Below are positions 31,275-40,259 of a stretch of 43,020 nt of DNA, in pieces (position 1 is the stretch's first letter; each line of letters starts with the position of its first letter). Under the pieces are notes generated by a model, which was not told the origin of the DNA, ran no database searches, and worked only from the letters and a program-made list of their open reading frames with translations. Position numbers and translations under genes: made by a program. Origin of the DNA: Oscillospiraceae bacterium. Its GTDB lineage: Bacteria > Bacillota > Clostridia > Christensenellales > Aristaeellaceae. The stretch is from NCBI GenBank assembly GCA_031270865.1, contig JAISWI010000005.1, positions 1 to 43,020 on the forward strand. Reading direction: 5' to 3'.

Positions 31275-32828
31275 GTGCGATCACAGTTGACCGCTCTGTG
31301 GATTATTCTCGCGGCGCTGGCCGCTCTAGCGGCGGGCCTCGCGGTTGGATACCGCTACAGGATGGACGTGGCGGAGAAGAAGATCGGCAGAACCGAACAG
31401 TACGCCAACTCCCTGCTGGAAGACGCGCAGCGGCGCGCGGAGGAGAAGAAGAAGGAGACCATACTAGCGGCCAAGGAGGAGGTCCTGCGCCTGAGGACCG
31501 AGCTGGACCGCGAGACGCGCGAGCGGCGCGGCGAGGTCCAGCGCGCCGAGCGCCGGGCGACCCAGCGCGAGGAGGCCTACGAGAAGAAGCTGGATAACCT
31601 GGATAAGCGCGAGGAATCGCTCAACGCCAAGACCGCCGACATCCAGAAGGCGGAGGACCAGGCCGCCGCGCTGCTTAACAAACAGCAGGTCGAGCTGGAA
31701 CGCGTCGCCGGCATGACGCAGGACGAGGCGCGGCAGTTCCTGGTCAGCCGCGTCCAGAAGGAGGCGTACCACGACGCCGCCGTGATGGTGCGCGAGATAG
31801 AGTCCAAGGCGCGCGAGGAGGCCGAGAAGAAGGCCCGCAACATTATATCGTTATCAATCCAGAAATGCGCGGCCGACCATGTCGCCGAGACGACGGTCTC
31901 CGTGGTCACGCTGCCCAACGACGACATGAAGGGCCGCATCATCGGCCGCGAGGGGCGCAACATCCGCGCCCTCGAGACCGCGACGGGCGTGGACCTTATC
32001 ATCGACGACACGCCCGAGGCCGTGATAGTCTCCGCGTTCGACCCGGTGCGCCGCGAGATCGCGAGGATCGCGCTGGAGAAACTGATACTGGACGGGCGCA
32101 TCCACCCCGCGCGTATCGAGGAGATGGTGGATAAGGCCAAGAAAGAGGTCGAGAACCAGATTCGCGAGGCTGGCGAGCAAGCGGTCTTTGAGACGTCGCT
32201 GCACAGCATCCACCCTGAATTGGTAAAACTGCTGGGGCGCATGCGCTACCGCACCAGCTACGGCCAGAACGTGCTCAAGCACTCGATAGAGGTCTCCCAC
32301 CTGGCGGGCATGATGGCCGCCGAGCTGGGCGCGGACATCACGCTGGCCAAACGCGCCGGGCTGCTGCACGATATCGGCAAAGCAGTCGACCATGAGGTGG
32401 AGGGCACGCACGTCTCGCTGGGCGGCGACCTCGCGCGTAAGTACAAGGAATCCCCCGAGGTCGTCCACTGTATATTAGCGCATCATAACGATATCGAGCC
32501 TACCACGGTAGAGGCCGTGCTGGTCCAGGCCGCCGACGCGATATCGGCGGCGAGGCCCGGGGCGCGGCGCGAGTCGCTGGAAAACTACATCAAGCGCCTG
32601 GAGAAGCTGGAGGAGATATCCAATTCGTTCTCCGGGGTTGAGAAGTGCTTCGCGATCCAGTCGGGGCGCGAGGTGCGCATCATGGTCAAGCCCGAGGACG
32701 TGAACGACGCGGGCACGCTGGTGCTCGCGCGGGAGATCGCCAAGAAGATAGAGAAGGAAATGGAGTACCCCGGCCAGATCAAGGTGAACGTGATCCGCGA
32801 GACGCGATCGGTGGACTACGCGAAGTAG
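31275..32828 (+). CDS. rny: Ribonuclease Y
   Basis: A 517-aa membrane-bound endoribonuclease that initiates mRNA decay in Bacillota. It has an N-terminal transmembrane helix (about 5-25), a long coiled coil (about 30-200, rich in E, K, R), a KH domain ([44 protein letters not shown], about 208-250), and an HD domain with [40 protein letters not shown] and [35 protein letters not shown] start with AAGGA five bases upstream. Length matches the family (about 510-520). Confidence 0.97.
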   Translation: MRSQLTALWIILAALAALAAGLAVGYRYRMDVAEKKIGRTEQYANSLLEDAQRRAEEKKKETILAAKEEVLRLRTELDRETRERRGEVQRAERRATQREEAYEKKLDNLDKREESLNAKTADIQKAEDQAAALLNKQQVELERVAGMTQDEARQFLVSRVQKEAYHDAAVMVREIESKAREEAEKKARNIISLSIQKCAADHVAETTVSVVTLPNDDMKGRIIGREGRNIRALETATGVDLIIDDTPEAVIVSAFDPVRREIARIALEKLILDGRIHPARIEEMVDKAKKEVENQIREAGEQAVFETSLHSIHPELVKLLGRMRYRTSYGQNVLKHSIEVSHLAGMMAAELGADITLAKRAGLLHDIGKAVDHEVEGTHVSLGGDLARKYKESPEVVHCILAHHNDIEPTTVEAVLVQAADAISAARPGARRESLENYIKRLEKLEEISNSFSGVEKCFAIQSGREVRIMVKPEDVNDAGTLVLAREIAKKIEKEMEYPGQIKVNVIRETRSVDYAK

Positions 32829-32842
32829 CGGCTGGGGATGAT

Positions 32843-32872
32843 AAAGGCGCGGCCCTGACGGACCGCGCCTTT
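32843..32872. terminator. Bidirectional terminator hairpin between rny and the isomerase-like gene
   Basis: AAAGGCGCGG (32843-32852) and CCGCGCCTTT (32863-32872) form a perfect 10-bp stem with a 10-base loop. A-runs before and T-runs after suit termination from both convergent genes; the stops are at 32828 and 32889. Confidence 0.75.
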
Positions 32873-32888
32873 GGGTCATATTGACGCG

Positions 32889-33683
32889 TTAACCCTCTAC
32901 GAGGCTTCGCAGCCACGCGAAATCCCGCTTGACATAGTCCAGCAGCTCGTCGTCTGAGCGCGGGTCGGAATACTCGGCCGGAACGCACCACGCGCCGCCG
33001 TAGCCCTTATCCTTCAGCCGCTTGACCGCGCGCGGCCACGAGCACTGCCCGTCCTGTCCGGGACAGAAGTACGGGCGGAACTCGGCTTCCCCGGTCGGGG
33101 CGCGTCCGGCCATCTGGTACCGCGCGTTCTTGAAATTAACCAGGCACAGGTGGCTCCAAGCCAGGTCGATGGACTGTTCGGGCTGTTCGCCGGCAAGACC
33201 GGAATGCGCCGCGTCCCACACCGCGCCGATGGCGCGAGGGTCATACCGGCCAATGATACGCGCCGTGTCCGCTGTGGTCGTGGCTCCCGCGCCGCAATGC
33301 GTCTGCAGGCCTACCTTCACGCCGTGTTTGAGGCACAGGCGCTCCAGGCTGTCCAACTCCTTGAGGTACTGGGCTTCCTGATCGAGGTAATCGCGCTGGA
33401 TCCGCGGTATGAACATGACGCGGACCATCGGGATACCGCTGGCGGCGCAGGCGGCGAGCACCGGCTCGGTCGGGGTTGAGGCGACGTCTTCGATACGGAT
33501 GCCGTTATCCTTTAGTTTCCTCGTGAACGCGGGCAGCGACGACTCCGCCGATCCCGGCTCGACCTGGTAACCGTCGCGCAGCGGGAACTCGATCGCGTCA
33601 AAGCCCAGCCCCCTCACGATTTCGATCAGTTCGTCGGTGGACGCCGTCCTCCACGGCTTGGTGAATATCGAGTATGACGGCAT
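32889..33683 (-). CDS. Sugar phosphate isomerase/epimerase-family protein (xylose isomerase-like TIM barrel)
   Basis: A 264-aa AP-endonuclease-2/xylose-isomerase-like barrel. Seen: the N-terminal MPSYSIFTKPWRTASTDELIEIVRGLGFDAIEFPLRDGY, LKHGVKVGLQTHCGAGATTTAD, AIGAVWDAAHSGLAGEQPEQSIDLAWSHLCLVNFKN, and GGAWCVPAEYSDPRSDDELLDYVKRDFAWLRSL. Conserved metal-binding His and Asp/Glu residues are in QTHCG, WDAAH and the AEY strand. The usual substrates are ketoses, inositol derivatives or hydroxypyruvate, and none can be chosen here. AAGGAGGGG precedes the ATG, with TATAAC just upstream as a possible -10. Confidence 0.85.
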   Translation of the reverse strand: MPSYSIFTKPWRTASTDELIEIVRGLGFDAIEFPLRDGYQVEPGSAESSLPAFTRKLKDNGIRIEDVASTPTEPVLAACAASGIPMVRVMFIPRIQRDYLDQEAQYLKELDSLERLCLKHGVKVGLQTHCGAGATTTADTARIIGRYDPRAIGAVWDAAHSGLAGEQPEQSIDLAWSHLCLVNFKNARYQMAGRAPTGEAEFRPYFCPGQDGQCSWPRAVKRLKDKGYGGAWCVPAEYSDPRSDDELLDYVKRDFAWLRSLVEG

Positions 33684-33719
33684 GGTTTACCCCTCCTTGT
33701 TATAATGGGAACGCTCGTT

Positions 33720-33761
33720 CTGGCGCGGTTGGCGCGCCCCGCCCGCTCTGGCGCGGTTGGC
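33720..33761. repeat. Short direct repeat, 28-base period
   Basis: CTGGCGCGGTTGGC occurs at 33720-33733 and again at 33748-33761; related GCCGCCCGCTCTG fragments follow. It lies just upstream of the minus-strand isomerase-like gene. Function unknown. Confidence 0.6.
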
Positions 33762-33803
33762 AGGCCGCGCGCCTCCGTTGCGGTGGGATTCGCGCCGCCC
33801 GCT

Positions 33804-33946
33804 CTGTCACTGTAGCGGCATCTCACCTTAAGGGGTGACAAGGGAGTTGGGTTCACCGTTGTGGCGGGATAGGAACGGAAAACTCACGGCGAACCGTAAC
33901 CAAACCTCTCGTCTCCCCTTTAGGGGAGATGCCGCCACAGCGTCAG
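33804..33946. repeat. 143-bp inverted-repeat element (MITE-like), second family
   Basis: Imperfect inverted arms of about 36 bases, 33804-33840 and 33911-33946, share the GCGGCATCTC core, and each contains its own palindrome (CTTAAGG or CTTTAGGGGAG region). The middle has no ORF. The sequence is unrelated to the CCTGGAGGAACA element. It fills part of the 431-base gap between the isomerase-like and acyltransferase genes. Confidence 0.65.
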
Positions 33947-33957
33947 AGGGAGGCAGG

Positions 33958-34058
33958 GCCTAACCCCCCACGCAACAACCAGAGGGGGACAAAGCCTACC
34001 GCCCCACTCAACAACCAAAGGGGCAAAGCCCGCCGCCCCACGCATCGGCAGGGGCAAA
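33958..34058. repeat. Three degenerate tandem repeat units of 31-36 bases
   Basis: Units at 33958-33993, 33994-34027 and 34028-34058 share the pattern GCC...CCCCAC.CA...AGGGG(G)CAAA. They directly follow the inverted-repeat element. The remaining bases to 34114 hold a TATGAT at 34077-34082 (possible -10 without a clear -35) and AAGGAG before the acyltransferase. Confidence 0.6.
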
Positions 34059-34114
34059 CGCTCCTAATCCCTCAAATATGATAGTATACATGTAACAAGG
34101 AGTCAAGTATACCC

Positions 34115-35308
34115 ATGGAACAGGCCGTGACCCCCAGCGATACCGGACGCGCCGACCCCCCTCGCCTGGCGGCGGCGGACGCTCTGCGCGCGTTGTGCGT
34201 GCTCATCATCGCGCTGTACCACTTCTGGCAGCAGTCGTGGCTGGAGTTAAGCCTGCGCGTCGGCGGCAGGACGTTTACGCTGCTGCCGCTGCTGCGGACA
34301 GGCTACATATTCGTCGACCTGATGCTCATGCTCAGCGGGTTCCTGCTGTACCTGCCCTACGCCCGCGCCAGCCTGGACGGATCGCCGCCGCCATCAACCA
34401 GCGAATTCTATAGAAAACGCGCCGTCAGGATACTGCCCGGCTACCTGCTGGGCGTGTTCCTGCCGCTGTTCGCGTTCGCGCTGCCCCAACGCCTGTACTC
34501 CGGATGGCGCGACGCGTTGAGCGACCTGCTGCCATACCTTACGTTCACGCAAACACTCTTCCCAAACGTGTACCAGCACTCGCGGCTGAACGCCGTGCTG
34601 TGGACGGTCGGCGTCGAGGCGCAGGCGTATCTGGCATTCCCGCTGGCGGCGAGGGCGTTCAGCCGCCGTCCGGTTATAACGTACGCAACGATGCTCGCGC
34701 TGGGCGGTTTATACCGCCTCACAATATGGAAAACCCTGCCCGACCTGACGCTGTGGATAAACCAGGCGCCGTCATTCATAGACGTGTACGCCAACGGGAT
34801 GCTTGCCGCGTGGCTGTTCACGAAATGGCGCGGCAGGCCATCCGCCGCCGCCGAGCGCGTCCTGTGCGCAATAGGCGCGTGCGGGGCGATGTTCGGGATA
34901 TGGAGGCTGGTCTGCCTGCAGTCCGCGCTGTCGTGGGAACCGTCGGGCCTGCGCGAGGGTCAGGCCATGCTGCGCTTCCCGCTGACCGCGCTGGGCGCGG
35001 CGTGGCTGGTCATGGCGGAACGCTCGATCGCGGCGTTCCGGCTCGTGTTCGGGAACGCGCTGTGGCGGTGGTTGTCCGGGATTTCGTACGCGCTGTACAT
35101 CTGGCACCAGTGGCTGGCGGTAAAGCTCAGGGTTGACTGGCGCTTCCCGCCATACCAGGCGGCGGAGAATCCCCAATTCTCCGGCGAGCAGCCGTGGCAA
35201 ACGCTGTACACGCTCACCTGTTTTGTGGTAAGCTTGACTGCGGCGGCCATCGTCACATACTGCTGGGAGAGGCCGATCGTGAAACTATTCAAACGCCGGA
35301 GGAGATAG
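34115..35308 (+). CDS. Acyltransferase family 3 membrane protein
   Basis: A 397-aa multi-pass membrane protein. Seen: the family N terminus RLAAADALRALCVLIIALYHFWQQSW with the conserved Arg and His; GYIFVDLMLMLSGFLLYLPY; FYRKRAVRILPGYLLGVFLPL; LWTVGVEAQAYLAFPL; and late helices such as LSGISYALYIWHQWLAV and TLTCFVVSLTAAAIVTYCWERPI. About ten membrane helices. Members O-acetylate or acylate cell-surface sugars, peptidoglycan, lipids or drugs. It is followed after 2 bases by pepC. Confidence 0.92.
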   Translation: MEQAVTPSDTGRADPPRLAAADALRALCVLIIALYHFWQQSWLELSLRVGGRTFTLLPLLRTGYIFVDLMLMLSGFLLYLPYARASLDGSPPPSTSEFYRKRAVRILPGYLLGVFLPLFAFALPQRLYSGWRDALSDLLPYLTFTQTLFPNVYQHSRLNAVLWTVGVEAQAYLAFPLAARAFSRRPVITYATMLALGGLYRLTIWKTLPDLTLWINQAPSFIDVYANGMLAAWLFTKWRGRPSAAAERVLCAIGACGAMFGIWRLVCLQSALSWEPSGLREGQAMLRFPLTALGAAWLVMAERSIAAFRLVFGNALWRWLSGISYALYIWHQWLAVKLRVDWRFPPYQAAENPQFSGEQPWQTLYTLTCFVVSLTAAAIVTYCWERPIVKLFKRRRR

Positions 35309-35310
35309 TT

Positions 35311-36642
35311 ATGTCAGTAGAAATCAGCGCCCAAACCCTGGAAGCGATGAAGCGGGGCTTCCGCGCCGATCCCGCCAACCGTATCCGCATGAACGCGATC
35401 ATCAAGCACGGCGCCGCCGACGCCGCGGAGGACGCGCGAGAGAAGATCAACAACCCCATGGCGTTCTCAATCGATATCCCCACAGGGAAGATCACCGAGC
35501 AGAAGAAAAGCGGCAGGTGCTGGCTTTTCGCCTCGCTCAACACGCTGCGCCTCGAGGTGATGCGCAAGCTCAACCTGGAAACGTTCGAGCTTAGCCAGAC
35601 CTGGGCGATGTTCTGGGATAAGCTGGAGAAAGCCAACTACTTCCTTGAAAGCGTTCTGGAAACGCTGGACGAGGAGACCGACAGCCGCCTGATAGCCCAC
35701 CTGCTGGCCAACCCGATACAGGACGGCGGGCAGTGGGATATGTTCTGCGCACTGGCCGACAAGTACGGCGTGGTTCCCAAGGACGCGTATCCGGAGACGT
35801 TCCACAGCTCCGAGACCGCCTACATGAACCACCTTATCACCTTCAAGCTGCGCGAGTTCGCCTGCTCCCTTCGCGAACAGCATGCCAACGGCGCGAAGCC
35901 CGACGCGCTGGCCGCGCAAAAGGAAGCGATGATGGCCGAGGTATACAAGCTGCTGGCCCTGTGCTGCGGCGAGCCGCCCGAGCGCTTCGACTTCGAGGTC
36001 CGCGACAAGGATAAGGGCTTCCACCGCGACCTGGGGATCACGCCCAAGGCGTTCTTTGATAAGTATATAGGCCGCTCGCTGGACGATTACATCAGCATAA
36101 TCAACGCGCCGACCGCCGACAAGCCCTACAACAAGACATTCACCGTCGCGTACCTGGGCAACGTCAAGGGCGGCCGCCCGGTCAAATACCTGAACCTGCC
36201 CGTAGACGAGCAGAAATCGCTGGCGATCGCCCAACTCTCCGACAACGAGCCGGTGTGGTTCGGCTGCGACGTGGGAAAGATGCTCAACCGAGGCGCGGGC
36301 ATAATGGGACTGAGGACGTTCGACTTCGAGGCGGCGCTGGGCAGCTCGTTCAACATGGATAAGGCGCGGCGGCTGGACTACGGCCACTCGCTGATGACCC
36401 ACGCGATGGTCCTGCTGGGCGTGAACCTCATCGATGGCAAGCCCAACCGCTGGAAGGTCGAGAACAGCTGGGGCAAGGACAGCGGTCAGGAAGGCTATTA
36501 CATCATGACCGACGAGTGGTTCAGCGAATATAACTACCAGGTGGTCGTGAACAGGAAATACCTCTCGCCCGCGCAGCTAAGCGCGTGGGAACAGGAGCCT
36601 ATCACGCTCAAACCATGGGATCCCATGGGCTCGCTCGCGTGA
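35311..36642 (+). CDS. pepC: Aminopeptidase C / bleomycin hydrolase (C1B cysteine peptidase)
   Basis: A 443-aa cytosolic papain-fold aminopeptidase of the usual length. The catalytic residues are visible: Cys in EQKKSGRCWLFASLNTLR, His in GHSLMTHAMVLLGVN, and Asn in RWKVENSWGKDSG. The FELSQTWAMFWDKLEKANYFLES region and DGGQWDMF are typical of the family. GGAGGAG precedes the ATG, which lies 2 bases after the acyltransferase stop. The stop overlaps the aroB GTG. Confidence 0.96.
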   Translation: MSVEISAQTLEAMKRGFRADPANRIRMNAIIKHGAADAAEDAREKINNPMAFSIDIPTGKITEQKKSGRCWLFASLNTLRLEVMRKLNLETFELSQTWAMFWDKLEKANYFLESVLETLDEETDSRLIAHLLANPIQDGGQWDMFCALADKYGVVPKDAYPETFHSSETAYMNHLITFKLREFACSLREQHANGAKPDALAAQKEAMMAEVYKLLALCCGEPPERFDFEVRDKDKGFHRDLGITPKAFFDKYIGRSLDDYISIINAPTADKPYNKTFTVAYLGNVKGGRPVKYLNLPVDEQKSLAIAQLSDNEPVWFGCDVGKMLNRGAGIMGLRTFDFEAALGSSFNMDKARRLDYGHSLMTHAMVLLGVNLIDGKPNRWKVENSWGKDSGQEGYYIMTDEWFSEYNYQVVVNRKYLSPAQLSAWEQEPITLKPWDPMGSLA

Positions 36643-37706
36643 GAACCATACATATCGCCGCGTCCAGATCATATGATGTATTGCTGGACGAGGGATTGTT
36701 ATCGCGCTCTGGGCGGCTGGCCTCACATGTCCTGCCGCCCAGCCGCGTGATGGTCATATCCGACTCTACGGTGTCCGCGCTGTTCGGCGGGATCGTGCTG
36801 GACTCGTTCGCGCGGGCGGGATATAAGGCCTTCTCGTTCACGTTCGAGCCGGGCGAGCGAAGCAAAACGCTGGCTACGCTGGGCGGCGCGCTCAACGCGT
36901 TGGCGCGGGCGGGTTTTACGCGCGGGGATTGCGTCGCGGCGCTGGGCGGCGGCGTGGTTGGGGATTTGGCTGGATTCGCGGCGGCGGTATACGCGCGCGG
37001 GATACCGTTCTTGCAGCTGCCCACCACGCTTTTGGCGGCTGTGGATTCATCCATTGGCGGCAAGACCGCCGTCAACCTTGACGCCGGGAAAAACCTGGCC
37101 GGAGCGTTCTGGCAGCCGTCGCTCACGCTGTGCGACACGGCGGTCATGCGCGGCCTGCCCGCTCATCTCCAGGCCGAAGGCGCGGCGGAGATGATCAAGC
37201 ACGCCACGCTAGCCGATCCAGAGCTGTTCGCGAGGCTGGCCAATCCCGACCCCGCCGTAAGATCGGATAATCTGGAGGACACGCTCGAGCGAAACCTGAT
37301 GATCAAGCGGGCGCTCGTCCAGGCCGACGAGCGTGACAAGGGCGTCCGCCAGAAGCTGAACCTCGGCCATACGATCGGCCACGCGGTCGAGACCGTGTCG
37401 GGGCATGGGTACACCCACGGCCAGGCGGTCGCCATCGGGCTGTACCGGATCGCCCGCGCCGCCGAGCGTATGGGTTACGCCGGCTCGGGACTATCCGACA
37501 GCATACGCCAGGTTTTAACATTGACCGGATTGCCTTACAATTGCCCTCTTACGGCGGACGATCTCCTCACCGCCGCGCGTCTGGATAAGAAGCGCGACGG
37601 CTCCGCCACGACGCTGGTCGTCCCTCGTGGTATCGGGCGGTGCGATCTGGTTAAGGTTGACGACGAGGGGCTGGCCGAGTGGTTCCGAGCGGGTTCGCCG
37701 GATTAA
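36639..37706 (+). CDS. aroB: 3-dehydroquinate synthase
   Basis: A 355-aa NAD- and metal-dependent enzyme converting DAHP to 3-dehydroquinate. Seen: EPGERSKTLATLGGALNAL, ALGGGVVGDLAGFAAAVYARGIPFLQLPTTLLAAVDSSIGGKTAVNLDAGKNLAGAFWQP, EGAAEMIKHATLAD, and the metal ligands in LNLGHTIGHAVE and GHGYTHGQAVAIG. Start is GTG, overlapping the pepC stop as GTGA and matching the homologue N terminus. A longer in-frame start at 36585 would lie inside pepC. Confidence 0.96.
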   Translation: MRTIHIAASRSYDVLLDEGLLSRSGRLASHVLPPSRVMVISDSTVSALFGGIVLDSFARAGYKAFSFTFEPGERSKTLATLGGALNALARAGFTRGDCVAALGGGVVGDLAGFAAAVYARGIPFLQLPTTLLAAVDSSIGGKTAVNLDAGKNLAGAFWQPSLTLCDTAVMRGLPAHLQAEGAAEMIKHATLADPELFARLANPDPAVRSDNLEDTLERNLMIKRALVQADERDKGVRQKLNLGHTIGHAVETVSGHGYTHGQAVAIGLYRIARAAERMGYAGSGLSDSIRQVLTLTGLPYNCPLTADDLLTAARLDKKRDGSATTLVVPRGIGRCDLVKVDDEGLAEWFRAGSPD

Positions 37707-37728
37707 ACCGTTATATCTTCGCGCAATT

Positions 37729-37764
37729 ATATAGTCACGCCACTATATCGCCTTACCACTATAT
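37729..37764 (+). promoter_or_regulatory. AT-rich dyad and direct repeat upstream of aroA
   Basis: In this GC-rich contig the 88-base aroB-aroA gap is strikingly AT-rich. ATATAGT (37729-37735) and ACTATAT (37742-37748) form an inverted repeat, and CCACTATAT repeats directly at 37740-37748 and 37756-37764 (period 16). It could be an operator, a promoter region or an RNA-processing site; no clean -35/-10 pair is visible. Confidence 0.35.
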
Positions 37765-37794
37765 AACTATACTAAACCACGGGGAGGGAACGGC

Positions 37795-39123
37795 ATGTAC
37801 GCGGTAGTCTGGCCGAAGAAATTGCGCGGGACGGTGGCCGCGCCGCCATCGAAGTCATGCGCCCACCGGCTGCTGATCGCCGCGTCGCTGGCTGACCGCC
37901 CGACCACGCTGACGGGTTTGCCGCTGGACGCCGCGGGCGACGACGTCAACGCTACCGCCGGGGCGCTGGCCGCGCTTGGGGCGCGGTTCACCCAGGACGG
38001 GTCGAGCCTGTTGGTCGAGCCGGTCGGCCTCGCCGCGCCTGACGCGGGGACAGCGGGCGTAACCCCCGTGATCGACTGCAGGGAGAGCGGCTCGACGCTG
38101 AGGTTTATGCTGCCCGTGGCCGCTTCGCTGGGCAGGGCGGCGCGGTTCATCGGCGAGGGCCGATTGCCGGATCGCCCGATCAAGCCGCTGGCGGACCAGC
38201 TGACCGATCACGGCGCGGTGTTCGTCCCGGAGTCCGGCTGCGAGGCCAAGCTCCCGTTTACGGTAAGCGGCTCGCTGCGCGGCGGGCTGTGGAGGCTGCC
38301 GGGTAACGTCACCAGCCAGTTTGTGTCGGGGCTGCTGTTCGCGCTGCCCACGCTGGACGGGGACAGCCGGATCGAGCTGTCCGGGCCGCTGGAATCCAGC
38401 GGGTACGTCGACCTGACCATCTCCGCGCTGGAATCCTTTGGAATCAGGGTAATCAAGGAGGGCGGCGGGTTCTCCGTACCCGGCGGGCAGCGTTACCGCT
38501 CGCCCGGCCTATCCGTGGCGGTGGAGGGCGACTGGTCGGCGGCGGCGTTCTGGTATGGCGCGAACGCGCTGGGCGCGGAGGTAACGATAGAGGGATTGTC
38601 GCCCAACTCGTGGCAGCCTGACCGCGCCATACCCGCGCTGCTCGACGCGCTGATACTGGGCGCGACCACGCTCGACCTATCCGGCGCTCCCGACCTGGCC
38701 CCGATACTCGCTGTCGCGGCTGTCGGGCTGCGCAAGTCCGTCCGGCTGTCGGGGATATCGCGGCTGCGCCTGAAGGAAAGCGACCGCGTCGACGCCCTGG
38801 CGCGTGGATTCAGCGACGTGGGCGTCCCGGTGATCGCGCTGCCCGACGCGCTGGTCATTCCTCACGGCAATGGGTTCCGGGGCGGCGCGGTCATGACGCG
38901 CGACGACCACCGCGTCGCGATGGCCTTCGCGATAGCTGGCACGGTCTCGAAGCGTTCCATCGCCATGACCGGGGCGGAGTGCGTTAGCAAGTCGTACGCG
39001 GCGTTCTGGTACGACCTGGAGAACCTGGGCGGCAGCGTCCGACTGATGGAGTTCACCCCGGAGGCCATAGCGGAGGCGGAGCGGATGATCTCGCTGGCCG
39101 GGGGAAATGATAGTAATGGCTAA
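37795..39123 (+). CDS. aroA: 3-phosphoshikimate 1-carboxyvinyltransferase (EPSP synthase)
   Basis: A 442-aa enzyme joining PEP to shikimate 3-phosphate. Seen: APPSKSCAHRLLIAASLADRPTTL, DCRESGSTLRFMLPVAASLG (the NxGTxxR-type loop, here ESGSTLR), GEGRLPDRPIKPLADQL, GNVTSQFVSGLLFALP, RLKESDRVDALARGF, and DDHRVAMAFAIAG. GGGGAGGG stands before the ATG. The 3' end overlaps aroC. Whether the active site is glyphosate-sensitive cannot be read reliably here. Confidence 0.96.
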   Translation: MYAVVWPKKLRGTVAAPPSKSCAHRLLIAASLADRPTTLTGLPLDAAGDDVNATAGALAALGARFTQDGSSLLVEPVGLAAPDAGTAGVTPVIDCRESGSTLRFMLPVAASLGRAARFIGEGRLPDRPIKPLADQLTDHGAVFVPESGCEAKLPFTVSGSLRGGLWRLPGNVTSQFVSGLLFALPTLDGDSRIELSGPLESSGYVDLTISALESFGIRVIKEGGGFSVPGGQRYRSPGLSVAVEGDWSAAAFWYGANALGAEVTIEGLSPNSWQPDRAIPALLDALILGATTLDLSGAPDLAPILAVAAVGLRKSVRLSGISRLRLKESDRVDALARGFSDVGVPVIALPDALVIPHGNGFRGGAVMTRDDHRVAMAFAIAGTVSKRSIAMTGAECVSKSYAAFWYDLENLGGSVRLMEFTPEAIAEAERMISLAGGNDSNG

Positions 39124-40228
39124 CCACATCGGGGAACGCGTCCGGCTTACGGTGTTCGGGCAGTCGCACGCGCCGGCGATCGGCGCGGTGATAGAGGGTT
39201 TGCCGCCCGGACTGCGCGTGGACTGGGACGGCGTCCAATCCTGGCTGGACAGGCGGGCGCCGGGACGGAACGCGCTGTCCACATCGCGGCGTGAGGCTGA
39301 CATCCCGCGCGTTCTCTCGGGGCTTAACGCGTCCGGCGAGACCTGCGGCGCGCCGCTGGCCGTGATGATCGAGAACACCGACGCTCGTTCCAGCGATTAT
39401 AATTCCATAATTGAAAACCGCGTTCCCAGACCCGGCCACGCGGATTACCCCGCGTGGGCGAAGTACGGCGCGGCGCACGACCCGCGCGGCGGCGGGATGT
39501 TCTCGGGACGGCTGACCGCTCCGCTGGTGATAGCCGGGGCCGTCGCCGCGCAGGTTCTCTCGCGGGATCACGGCGTCGCTACGGGCGTCCGGATCGCCGA
39601 ATGCGCGGGCATTGGGGACAGGCCGCGCAAGGTTGATCCAGTCGACCGCGCGATACTGGCCAAACTTGCCGGACAAGCGTTCCCGGTTTTGGATGATAGC
39701 GTCGGCGAGCGGATGCGCTCGGCTATACTTGAGGCGTCGGCGGCGCGTGACTCGGTCGGCGGCGTAGTCGAGGCGTACGCGGTCGGCGTCCCGCCCGGCT
39801 GGGGCGAGCCGATGTTCGGCGGCCTTGAGAACCGGATAGCGCAGGTTGTGTTCGGCGTCCCGGCGGTTCGCGGCATAGCGTTCGGCGCGGGCGACGGCTC
39901 GGGCTTCGCGGCGGCGGGACTGCGCGGCAGCGGGCACAACGACGCGTTTTACTTGGACGACGATGGCCGCGTCAGGACGCGGACGAACCGCCACGGCGGG
40001 ATACTCGGCGGCATATCCACGGGCATGCCGATCGTCTTCGAGGCGGCGTTCAAGCCCACGCCCACCATCGGGATCAGGCAGGATACCGTCGAGTTAAACA
40101 GGAACGCCCCGGCCACGCTCAATGGCTCGGGGCGGCACGACCCGTGCGTAGCGCAGCGGGCGGCCCCAGTGGTGGAGGCAGCGCTGGCGTTCGCGCTGCT
40201 GGACGCGTCGCTTGTTGGTAAATATTAG
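39116..40228 (+). CDS. aroC: Chorismate synthase
   Basis: A 370-aa FMN-dependent enzyme making chorismate from EPSP. Seen: TVFGQSHAPAIGAVIEGLPPGLRVD, RAPGRNALSTSRREADIPRVLSG, RPGHADYPAWAKYG, DPRGGGMFSGRLTAPLVIAGAVA, and GSGRHDPCVAQRAAPVVEAALAFALLD. The ATG at 39116 is chosen because GGGGG is about ten bases upstream and homologues start near it; the ATG at 39107 is only two bases from that site. It overlaps aroA by 8 bases. Confidence 0.96.
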   Translation: MANHIGERVRLTVFGQSHAPAIGAVIEGLPPGLRVDWDGVQSWLDRRAPGRNALSTSRREADIPRVLSGLNASGETCGAPLAVMIENTDARSSDYNSIIENRVPRPGHADYPAWAKYGAAHDPRGGGMFSGRLTAPLVIAGAVAAQVLSRDHGVATGVRIAECAGIGDRPRKVDPVDRAILAKLAGQAFPVLDDSVGERMRSAILEASAARDSVGGVVEAYAVGVPPGWGEPMFGGLENRIAQVVFGVPAVRGIAFGAGDGSGFAAAGLRGSGHNDAFYLDDDGRVRTRTNRHGGILGGISTGMPIVFEAAFKPTPTIGIRQDTVELNRNAPATLNGSGRHDPCVAQRAAPVVEAALAFALLDASLVGKY

Positions 40229-40259
40229 GTCAGCGCGCCGCGCTTGATTTGGTATAATA

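Noticed and set aside
33626-34114. Possible CRISPR array from the short repeats in this gap
   Set aside because: Units are degenerate and directly adjacent without unique spacers; no cas genes in the window.
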